The notes under the pieces: model-generated
What the model saw: only the letters and a program-made list of their open reading frames with translations
Databases searched by the model: none
Told to the model about the DNA's origin: nothing
In this document: positions 1 through 5,113 of the stretch, one piece after another
Layout: every line of letters begins with the position of its first letter
How positions within the stretch are numbered: position 1 is the first letter of the stretch
Made by a program: the position numbers and the translations under genes
DNA from: an uncultured Clostridia bacterium
Lineage (GTDB): Bacteria; Bacillota; Clostridia; TANB77; CAG-508
Direction of reading: 5' to 3'
Length of the DNA: 5,113 nt
NCBI GenBank assembly: GCA_944393345.1
Contig: CALXZW010000124.1
Span: 1 to 5,113 of the forward strand

Positions 1-1392
1 AGTACAAACGATATTCAACAAATTCAACAATTAATAACAATGTTATTTAGAGTAGTAGTATATGCTCCAATAATTGGAATAGGAGGATTTATAAAAGTAT
101 TAACAAGTACAGATAATTCTATGGCATGGATAATTGGAGTAGCTATATTTGCTATATTTGTTGTAGTTGGAACTTTATTTATTGTAGCAATGCCAAGATT
201 TAAAAAGTTGCAAGACTTAACAGACAAATTAAATCTGGTATCTCGTGAAATACTTACAGGATTGCCAGTAATAAGAGCTTTTAATACAGAGAAAAAAGAA
301 GAAAAGAGATTCGACATTGCAAATAAAGATTTAATGAAAACAAACATATTTGTAAATAGGGCAATGTCAATGATGTTTCCATTAATATTATTTATAATGA
401 ATTCTATGATGATATTAGTTATATGGGTTGGAGGACATAATGTTGAACAAGGAATTATGCAAGTTGGAGATATGATGGCATTTATACAATATATGATGCA
501 AATTGTAATGGCATTCTTAATGATTTCTATTATATCAATAATGTTACCAAGAGCTTCAGTATCAGCTAATCGTATAAATGAAGTATTAGTTACTGAACCG
601 GATATAAAAGATGTAGAAAAAACTAAAAGTTTTGATACTTCAAAAAAGGGATTAGTAGAATTTAAAAATGTATCTTTTAGATATCCAGATGCAGATACAG
701 AAATATTAGAAGATATAAACTTTACTGCAAAGCCAGGTGAAACTACTGCTATTATTGGAAGTACTGGAAGTGGAAAGTCAACAATAGTTAACTTAATACC
801 TAGATTTTATGATGTAACAGAAGGCGAACTTTTAATTGATGGTGTAAATGTAAAAGAAGTTTCTCAAAAAGATTTAAGAGATATAATAGGTTATGCTCCT
901 CAAAAAGGTTTACTATTTTCAGGAACAATAGAATCAAACATAAAATATTCTGATGAAACAATGTCTGATGAAAAAATGAAAACAGCAGCTAAAATAGCAC
1001 AAGCAACAGAGTTTATCGAAAGTAAAGAAAAACAATATAAAGATGATATATCACAAGGTGGTACTAATGTTTCAGGAGGACAAAGACAACGTCTTTCAAT
1101 AGCAAGAGCAATAGCAAAAGATCCAGAGATATTTATATTTGACGATACATTTTCAGCATTAGATTTAAAAACAGATAGTAAATTAAGAGAAGAACTTTCT
1201 CAAATCACTAAGGATAAAACAGTTATAATTGTAGCACAAAGAATTAGCACGATTTTAAATGCTGATCAAATAATAGTATTAGAAGAAGGAAAAGTAGTTG
1301 GAATAGGAAAACACGAAGATTTAATGAAAAATAATGAGACATATAGACAAATAGCATTATCACAAATGTCAGAAGAAGAATTAGATAATTAA
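1..1392 (+). CDS. Heterodimeric ABC exporter subunit with degenerate ATPase site (5' partial)
   Basis: This is a half-size ABC exporter subunit (membrane domain plus ATPase domain) that would act in the cytoplasmic membrane, probably exporting drugs, lipids or peptides; the substrate is not readable. The frame is open from base 1, and residues before the first ATG at 40 (STNDIQQIQQ) match the conserved first cytoplasmic loop of the family. The gene therefore starts upstream; TM1-TM2, roughly 110-120 residues, are missing. The 463 visible codons hold TM3-TM6 (about residues 14-195), an A-loop Tyr228, Walker A GSTGSGKST at 253-261, Q-loop Gln301, a canonical VSGGQ signature at 357-361, Walker B ending Asp381-Asp382, and Gln413 where the switch His normally stands. 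Asp for the catalytic Glu and Gln for His mark the degenerate site of heterodimeric exporters (YfiB, EfrA or TM287 type). The next gene, 23 bases downstream, is its partner. Family certain; exact orthology is not. Confidence 0.96.
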   Translation, partial: STNDIQQIQQLITMLFRVVVYAPIIGIGGFIKVLTSTDNSMAWIIGVAIFAIFVVVGTLFIVAMPRFKKLQDLTDKLNLVSREILTGLPVIRAFNTEKKEEKRFDIANKDLMKTNIFVNRAMSMMFPLILFIMNSMMILVIWVGGHNVEQGIMQVGDMMAFIQYMMQIVMAFLMISIISIMLPRASVSANRINEVLVTEPDIKDVEKTKSFDTSKKGLVEFKNVSFRYPDADTEILEDINFTAKPGETTAIIGSTGSGKSTIVNLIPRFYDVTEGELLIDGVNVKEVSQKDLRDIIGYAPQKGLLFSGTIESNIKYSDETMSDEKMKTAAKIAQATEFIESKEKQYKDDISQGGTNVSGGQRQRLSIARAIAKDPEIFIFDDTFSALDLKTDSKLREELSQITKDKTVIIVAQRISTILNADQIIVLEEGKVVGIGKHEDLMKNNETYRQIALSQMSEEELDN

Positions 1393-1402
1393 GAAAATAT
1401 AG

Positions 1403-1409
1403 AAAGGAG
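1403..1409 (+). promoter_or_regulatory. Ribosome binding site of second ABC subunit
   Basis: AAAGGAG lies six bases before the ATG at 1416. The match to the 16S rRNA tail and the spacing fix that ATG as the start. The 23-base gap to the previous stop contains no promoter or hairpin, so the two ABC genes are read as one transcript. Confidence 0.85.
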
Positions 1410-1415
1410 TATATT

Positions 1416-3242
1416 ATGCCAGGACCAATGGGAGGACCAATAGGGAAAAATGGTCCACAAGAAAAAGCTAAAGATTTTAAAAAAACCACAAAAAAATTAA
1501 TTAATGAGTATCTATCAAAATATAAAATATCATTAATAATTGTATTTATATTTGCTATTGGAAGTACAATATTTACAATTGTTGGACCTAAAATATTAGG
1601 AAATGCAACAACAGAAATATTCAATGGTCTTGTAAGTAAAATATCAGGTGGAGCTGGAATAGATTTTGGAAAAATAGGTCAAATATTATTAACTTTATTA
1701 GGTTTATATATTATAAGTGCAATATTTTCATTTATTCAAGGCTTTACAATGACAGGTGTAGCACAAAAATTAACATATAAAATAAGAAATGATATAGCAA
1801 TAAAAATAAACAAATTACCTATGAATTATTTTGATAAAAAAACAAATGGTGAAGTTTTGTCAGTAATAACAAATGATATAGATACTTTAAGCATGAATTT
1901 AAATCAAAGTATTACACAAATAATAACATCAATATGTACAATTATAGGTATATTAATAATGATGTTATCAATCAGTTGGCAAATGACACTCATATCAATA
2001 ATAATTTTACCAATATCAGGATTTATAGTAAGATGGATAGTAGTGAAGTCTCAAAAATATTTCAACAGACAACAAGAATATTTAGGACATGTAAATGGTC
2101 AAGTAGAAGAAATTTACAGTGGTTTAAACATAGTAAAGGCATTTAACATAGAAGAAAAAGCAATAGAAGAATTTAATAAAGTAAACAAGGAATTATATCA
2201 TTCTGGATGGAAATCACAATTTTTATCAGGTTTAATGCATCCTCTAATGAACTTTATGGGAAATATAGGATATGTTGCAGTTGCGGTTGCAGGAGGGTAT
2301 TTAGCCATAAACGGAACAATTACAGTAGGAAACATTCAAAGTTTTATACAATATAACAGACAATTTAATCAACCAATAACACAAATAGCGCAGATTTCAG
2401 CAATGTTGCAATCAATGGTGGCAGCAGCAGAAAGAATATTTGAATTTTTAGAAGAAGAGGAAGAAAAAGAAACAGCTAAAGGAGATATAGATACATCAAA
2501 ATTAAAAGGAAATATAGAGTTTAAACATGTAAATTTTGGATATACTCCTGACAAAACAATAATTAATGATTTTAATAGTAAAGTAACAGAAGGACAAAAA
2601 ATTGCAATTGTAGGTCCTACAGGTGCAGGAAAAACAACAATGGTAAAATTATTAATGAGATTCTATGATGTCAATTCCGGAGAAATATTAGTTGATGGAC
2701 ATAATATAAAAGACTTTGATAGAGGGGAATTACGAAAGATGTTCGGAATGGTTTTACAAGATACATGGCTATTTGGAGGAACTGTTAAAGAAAACATAAA
2801 ATATGGAAAAGAAGATGCAACAGATGATGAAGTAATAAGAGCAGCTAAAGCAGCGCATGTTCATCATTTCATAAAAACATTGCCAAATGGATATAATTCA
2901 GTATTAAATGAAGAATCAACAAATGTTTCAGCAGGTCAAAAACAATTACTTACAATAGCTAGAGTAATATTAGCAGATCCTAAAATCTTAATACTAGATG
3001 AAGCAACAAGTTCAATAGATACAAGAACAGAAATTCAAATTCAATCTGCGATGGATAATTTAATGAATGGAAGAACAAGTTTCATAATAGCACATAGATT
3101 ATCAACAATAAAAAATGCTGATTGGATTTTAGTGATGAATCATGGAGATATTGTAGAACAAGGTACACATAATGAATTATTAGCAAAAAATGGATTTTAT
3201 GCTGATTTATACAATAGTCAATTTGATGAAGAAGAGGAATAA
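1416..3242 (+). CDS. Heterodimeric ABC exporter subunit with catalytic ATPase site
   Basis: This is the full-length (608 residues) second half of the ABC exporter. A Gly/Pro/Met-rich N-terminus (MPGPMGGPIG), typical of YfiC-type subunits, precedes six membrane segments: TM1 about 38-60, TM2 about 86-112, TM3-TM4 about 166-208, TM5 about 270-298 and TM6 about 305-335. An acidic linker (LEEEEEKE) follows. The ATPase domain shows A-loop Tyr376, Walker A GPTGAGKTT at 400-408 (Lys406), Q-loop Gln448, a signature reading VSAGQ at 504-508, Walker B with Asp528 and catalytic Glu529, D-loop SSID and switch His560. Walker B and His are canonical while the signature has Ala for the first Gly, the mirror image of the upstream subunit. 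The ATP-hydrolysing site should therefore pair this subunit's Walker motifs with the upstream SGGQ signature. No terminator follows directly. Drug export is a guess from family precedent. Confidence 0.97.
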   Translation: MPGPMGGPIGKNGPQEKAKDFKKTTKKLINEYLSKYKISLIIVFIFAIGSTIFTIVGPKILGNATTEIFNGLVSKISGGAGIDFGKIGQILLTLLGLYIISAIFSFIQGFTMTGVAQKLTYKIRNDIAIKINKLPMNYFDKKTNGEVLSVITNDIDTLSMNLNQSITQIITSICTIIGILIMMLSISWQMTLISIIILPISGFIVRWIVVKSQKYFNRQQEYLGHVNGQVEEIYSGLNIVKAFNIEEKAIEEFNKVNKELYHSGWKSQFLSGLMHPLMNFMGNIGYVAVAVAGGYLAINGTITVGNIQSFIQYNRQFNQPITQIAQISAMLQSMVAAAERIFEFLEEEEEKETAKGDIDTSKLKGNIEFKHVNFGYTPDKTIINDFNSKVTEGQKIAIVGPTGAGKTTMVKLLMRFYDVNSGEILVDGHNIKDFDRGELRKMFGMVLQDTWLFGGTVKENIKYGKEDATDDEVIRAAKAAHVHHFIKTLPNGYNSVLNEESTNVSAGQKQLLTIARVILADPKILILDEATSSIDTRTEIQIQSAMDNLMNGRTSFIIAHRLSTIKNADWILVMNHGDIVEQGTHNELLAKNGFYADLYNSQFDEEEE

Positions 3243-3248
3243 AATTTA

Positions 3249-3276
3249 TTGACTAGATCTTAAAAAGTAGTATAAT
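3249..3276 (+). promoter_or_regulatory. Housekeeping (sigma-A type) promoter for the nucleotide pyrophosphatase gene
   Basis: A -35 box TTGACT (3249-3254) and a perfect -10 box TATAAT (3271-3276) are separated by 16 bases, one fewer than ideal. The -10 box lies 38 bases before the start codon at 3314. Its position immediately after the ABC stop, with no hairpin between, suggests that the downstream gene has its own promoter but may also receive readthrough from the ABC operon. Confidence 0.75.
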
Positions 3277-3295
3277 ATATATATCAAAATTTTTG

Positions 3296-3302
3296 AAAGG
3301 GG
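3296..3302 (+). promoter_or_regulatory. Ribosome binding site deciding the start of the RdgB-like gene
   Basis: AAAGGGG sits 11 bases before the ATG at 3314, a little far but usable. It lies inside the first codons of the longer frame that could open at TTG 3293, which argues against TTG. The conserved family N-terminus (MKIFLGTNNRGK) also begins exactly at the ATG. Confidence 0.65.
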
Positions 3303-3313
3303 ATAAATTTTCT

Positions 3314-3892
3314 ATGAAGATTTTTCTTGGAACAAATAACAGAGGCAAGATTCTGGAAATCATAAAATATTTGCCAGGTCATATTGCTATTTGTCCCGAT
3401 GAAATTCAAGGTTATAAAGAACCTGTTGAAGATGGAAAAGATTTTGCAGAAAATAGCAAAATCAAGGCGCAAACAATTTGGAATTTGGTAAAAACCAAAA
3501 TGAAACCAGGGGATTTGATTCTTACTGACGATTCGGGAATTATAATTCCTAAACTTGAAGATCGTTTAGGTGTAAAAACCAAACGAGAAATGGAAAGTTG
3601 GACTGAGCAAAATGCAACCACTGAAAAAGAATTTTGGAGACATATATCCAAAATTGCAGGAGAAAATGCAGAGGCAAACTTTGTAGTGGTAATTACTATT
3701 ATTAACTACAAAGGAGATGCTAAACAAGTTGAAGAAATTCTTACAGGAAAAATAACCGAGCCAAGAGGAAATAATGGATTTGCATTTGATTCTATTTTGG
3801 AATATGAAGGCAGAACCTTGGCAGAGATGACTTCAGAAGAAAAACAAAAAATTAACCCTAGAGCTAAAGCAATCAAGAAAGCACTTTTGTAA
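3314..3892 (+). CDS. RdgB/HAM1-family non-canonical purine NTP pyrophosphatase, divergent
   Basis: Family members are cytosolic enzymes that hydrolyse dITP, XTP and related deaminated nucleotides to monophosphate plus pyrophosphate, keeping them out of DNA and RNA. The 192-residue length fits. Recognisable motifs in order are T7-N8-N9-R10-G11-K12 (TNxxK, phosphate binding), EDGKDFAEN at 39-47 (Glu metal ligand region), DDSG at 72-75 (metal-binding Asp pair), GNNGFAFDS at 152-160 for the usual GFGYDP, and EEKQKINPRAKA at 175-186 for the usual SHR region. Three departures stand out. The substrate loop normally reading GAPGxxSAR is replaced by LEDRLGVKTKRE. Phe-Ala-Phe-Asp-Ser replaces Phe-Gly-Tyr-Asp-Pro. 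Pro182 stands where the base-recognising His is expected. Catalytic metal residues are intact, so activity is likely but base preference may differ. Codon use is unlike its neighbours (1 TTA among 13 Leu, 4 ATA among 23 Ile), suggesting transfer. It has its own promoter and terminator. The family is secure; the exact substrate is not. Confidence 0.9.
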   Translation: MKIFLGTNNRGKILEIIKYLPGHIAICPDEIQGYKEPVEDGKDFAENSKIKAQTIWNLVKTKMKPGDLILTDDSGIIIPKLEDRLGVKTKREMESWTEQNATTEKEFWRHISKIAGENAEANFVVVITIINYKGDAKQVEEILTGKITEPRGNNGFAFDSILEYEGRTLAEMTSEEKQKINPRAKAIKKALL

Positions 3893-3927
3893 ATAGATGA
3901 TTACTTTACTCGAGACCGTTTGATTAT

Positions 3928-3966
3928 AAATTAGGCAGTAGCAGTTAATGTTACTGTCTAATTTTT
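3928..3966 (+). terminator. Intrinsic terminator after the RdgB-like gene
   Basis: A hairpin with a stem of up to 16 pairs is formed by 3928-3943 and 3949-3964, with a five-base GTTAA loop and two G-U pairs. The core is TTAGGCAGTA against TACTGTCTAA. The T run at 3962-3966 follows the core stem. A matching A-rich left flank means it could also work weakly on the opposite strand. It isolates the sigma-factor gene from upstream transcription. Confidence 0.85.
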
Positions 3967-3979
3967 ATACCAAAATATA

Positions 3980-4008
3980 TGTAACCTTATTAAAAAAAAT
4001 GATAATAT
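3980..4008 (+). promoter_or_regulatory. Candidate promoter of the sigma-factor gene
   Basis: TGTAAC (3980-3985) is followed after 17 bases by TAATAT (4003-4008), with TG at 4000-4001 forming an extended -10. TGTAAC resembles the AAC-type -35 box of Firmicute ECF sigma promoters such as those of SigX, which would fit self-activation. However, the CG-containing ECF -10 box is absent and the -10 looks housekeeping-like. A promoter is expected here because a terminator lies just upstream. Which sigma factor reads it is uncertain. Confidence 0.45.
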
Positions 4009-4026
4009 ATAAATGTAGATATCTAA

Positions 4027-4032
4027 AAGGAG
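4027..4032 (+). promoter_or_regulatory. Ribosome binding site of the sigma-factor gene
   Basis: AAGGAG lies 12 bases before the ATG at 4045, slightly farther than ideal. It is the only good Shine-Dalgarno match nearby, and this ATG puts the sigma region 2 homology about 25 residues in, as usual for short ECF factors. Confidence 0.65.
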
Positions 4033-4044
4033 TTCTAGAACAAT

Positions 4045-5113
4045 ATGAAGAAAAATAGATTAATTAAATTTTACATAAAAAGAGATATGCTAGAAATAGA
4101 AAATGTGATAGATGATTTTACACCTTATCTTTATACAGTAATAAGAAATAAGAATTCAAATTTATTAGAAGAGGATATTGAAGAAATAATATCAGATGTA
4201 TTTCTTGCGGTTTGGAAAAATCAAGACAAACTTGATATAAGTAAAGATATGTCATCATATTTAGCAGGAATAGCAAAGAACATATATAATACTAAAATGA
4301 GAAATAAGAAACAAACAAGTGATATATCTGATTATGAAAATATATTATATGAAAAAGAAACAATAGAATGTAAAATAGAAGATTTTGAAAAATCAAGTTT
4401 TATTTTACAAGAAATAGAAAAATTGAAAGAAGAAGATAAATGTATTTTTATTTCATATTACTATTATGCAGAATCGATGAATCAAATAGCTTTAAAGTTA
4501 CATATAAAAGCAGAAAAAGTAAAATCACGATTATTTAGAATAAGAAAGAAATTAAAAAAAGAGCTAGAAAAAAGGGGGTATGGCTATGGAAATAATAGAA
4601 TAATTGAAAATATAAAAAGAAAAGCACAAATGAAAATAGCAATATCCAATTTTGAAAAGGAGGAAGAAAATATGAATGTACCTAAAAAAAATATTTTAAA
4701 GTTTCTTGCAACTTTTATAATATCAATAGGGGTAACATCTGGAATAGTTTTTGGAGGAATTAGTGCATATGAAAAAATATGGAAAGAACCTCAAGAATAT
4801 AAATTTCAAAAAGATATAACACAAAAAGATTACGAAAATTGTATTTCAGAAGAAGAAGCTAAGAATATAGGAATATCATATTTAACCCAAATAGGATATA
4901 TAAATAATGATAATATGAATTCTATAAAATTAACTCAAGAAAAAACAACTGAAATAATTATTTGGGATTTAAATGTAGGAAAACTTTCAATGACAATAGA
5001 TGGTTTAACAGGAAAAATAAGGTCAATAAATATACCCTCATGGGCGAATGACTTAAGTAAGGCAAAAGGAATCACAGTAGAAGAAGCACGAAGAACAGCA
5101 AAAGAATTATTAA
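4045..5113 (+). CDS. ECF-type sigma factor in one open frame with a C-terminal transmembrane/PepSY-like protein (3' partial)
   Basis: The frame is open for 356 codons to the window edge. Residues 25-92 look like sigma-70 region 2 (EDIEEIISDVFLAVWKN, then a SYLAGIAKNIYNTKMR-type helix), the core-polymerase and -10 binding part. Residues 93-125 are an acidic linker with no sigma region 3. Residues 126-176 are region 4, a helix-turn-helix for the -35 box (SMNQIALKLHIKAEKVKSRL) ending in a basic tail. This matches a complete ECF sigma factor of about 183 residues, but no stop follows. The frame continues into a short charged segment (183-218), one membrane helix (about 219-242), WKEP at 246-249 and PepSY-like segments (267-330 and from 343). 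Such membrane proteins normally form a separate gene just after clostridial sigma genes and are thought to act as anti-sigma or sensor partners; that role is inferred. Sigma identity is likely; whether one or two polypeptides are made is unresolved. Confidence 0.8.
   Translation, partial: MKKNRLIKFYIKRDMLEIENVIDDFTPYLYTVIRNKNSNLLEEDIEEIISDVFLAVWKNQDKLDISKDMSSYLAGIAKNIYNTKMRNKKQTSDISDYENILYEKETIECKIEDFEKSSFILQEIEKLKEEDKCIFISYYYYAESMNQIALKLHIKAEKVKSRLFRIRKKLKKELEKRGYGYGNNRIIENIKRKAQMKIAISNFEKEEENMNVPKKNILKFLATFIISIGVTSGIVFGGISAYEKIWKEPQEYKFQKDITQKDYENCISEEEAKNIGISYLTQIGYINNDNMNSIKLTQEKTTEIIIWDLNVGKLSMTIDGLTGKIRSINIPSWANDLSKAKGITVEEARRTAKELL
4571..4606 (+). other. Sigma/membrane-protein junction with relic start site of a separate second gene
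   Basis: AAAGGGGG (4571-4578) is followed after seven bases by ATG (4586), an ideal translation start that now leads only to the five-codon peptide MEIIE and a stop. One extra A in the run at 4590-4592 would end the sigma frame as RGYGYGK-stop and make this ATG open MENNRIIENIK, in frame with the downstream membrane protein. The arrangement looks like an overlapping gene pair that lost one base. Confidence 0.6.
4655..4674 (+). promoter_or_regulatory. Internal ribosome binding site and ATG that could start the membrane part separately
   Basis: AAAAGGAGG (4655-4663) precedes an in-frame ATG at 4672 by eight bases, the strongest Shine-Dalgarno match in the window. Initiation here would give a protein starting MNVPKKNILK, with basic residues directly before the membrane helix, a normal signal-anchor layout. 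The same bases encode Glu-Lys-Glu-Glu in the longer frame, so the match could be chance. Confidence 0.45.
4672..5113 (+). other. Membrane-anchored PepSY-like module (putative anti-sigma/sensor partner), 3' partial
   Basis: This is the second half of the open frame that begins at 4045, described separately because it may be its own protein. A basic stretch (PKKNILK) leads into one hydrophobic helix (bases about 4699-4770). The rest should lie outside the membrane by the positive-inside rule: YEKIWKEP, then a PepSY-like unit (ISEEEAKNIGISYL, a beta-rich IIIWDLNVGKLSMTIDG segment, GKIRSI) and the start of a second unit (ITVEEARRTAKELL) that runs off the edge. PepSY-type repeats occur in extracytoplasmic regulatory and protease-inhibiting domains. 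Membrane attachment and position after an ECF sigma factor suggest a partner that holds or signals to it. No zinc-binding anti-sigma motif is visible in the N-terminal part, so the anti-sigma role is an inference. Confidence 0.6.

Noticed and set aside
13..30. Tandem ATTCAACAA repeat
   Set aside because: It simply encodes Ile-Gln-Gln twice within a coding loop; two copies are not enough to suggest a functional repeat.
40..42. ATG at 40 as the start of the first ABC subunit
   Set aside because: The frame is open to base 1 and the residues before it match the conserved first cytoplasmic loop of the family; there is also no ribosome binding site before it.
1244..1624. Minus-strand open frame across the ABC gene junction, and other minus-strand frames at 24-347, 2369-2554, 3284-3472 and 3412-3651
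   Set aside because: They lie opposite well-supported genes, show no family motifs, and their hydrophobic or low-complexity content is explained by the antisense of AT-rich coding sequence.
1934..2146. Short plus-strand frame inside the second ABC gene
   Set aside because: It is an out-of-frame shadow of the transmembrane domain with no ribosome binding site or recognisable motif.
3249..3265. AGATCT-centred palindrome after the ABC operon as a terminator
   Set aside because: The pairing is too short for a stable hairpin and the region is better explained as a promoter.
3293..3313. TTG at 3293 as start of the RdgB-like gene
   Set aside because: The Shine-Dalgarno sequence overlaps its first codons, and family homology begins at the ATG at 3314.
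3909..3914. CTCGAG palindrome in the intergenic region
   Set aside because: A six-base palindrome is expected by chance and no longer symmetric operator surrounds it.

Overview
The window is a very AT-rich stretch with every supportable gene on the + strand. Low GC, ATA/TTA-dominated codon use, strong GGAGG-type ribosome binding sites and the gene families present all point to a low-GC Firmicute, most likely a Clostridia-class (possibly uncultured gut-type) bacterium. That taxonomic call is an inference; no marker gene is present.

Layout. (1) Bases 1-3242 hold a two-gene operon for a heterodimeric type IV ABC exporter of the YfiB/YfiC, EfrA/EfrB, TM287/TM288 kind. The first subunit is cut by the left edge of the window. 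The two subunits are complementary. The first has a degenerate ATPase site (Walker B Asp-Asp, switch Gln instead of His) but a canonical SGGQ signature. The second has canonical Walker B Glu and switch His but a degenerate SAGQ signature. Together they should form one active and one degenerate nucleotide site. (2) Bases 3243-3313 carry a good housekeeping-type promoter and ribosome binding site for a 192-residue RdgB/HAM1-family nucleotide pyrophosphatase (3314-3892). Its leucine and isoleucine codon use is strikingly unlike its neighbours, and several family motifs are altered. A clear intrinsic terminator follows (3928-3966). (3) From 4045 to the right edge runs one uninterrupted reading frame. 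It encodes a complete ECF-type sigma factor followed, without a stop, by a single transmembrane segment and PepSY-like repeats, the makeup expected of a membrane-bound partner or putative anti-sigma protein.

The most interesting point is the sigma/membrane-protein junction near 4571-4600. A well-spaced ribosome binding site and ATG for a separate second gene are still visible there. Adding a single A to the short A run at 4590-4592 would close the sigma gene with a stop and open the second gene in an overlapping start. The window therefore shows either a natural one-base deletion that fused a sigma factor to its membrane partner, a translational-frameshift arrangement, or a one-base sequence error. 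A near-perfect internal ribosome binding site and ATG (4655-4674) could also allow the membrane part to be made separately from the present sequence.

There is no gene-free stretch above 300 bases, and no RNA gene, insertion sequence or CRISPR array was seen.
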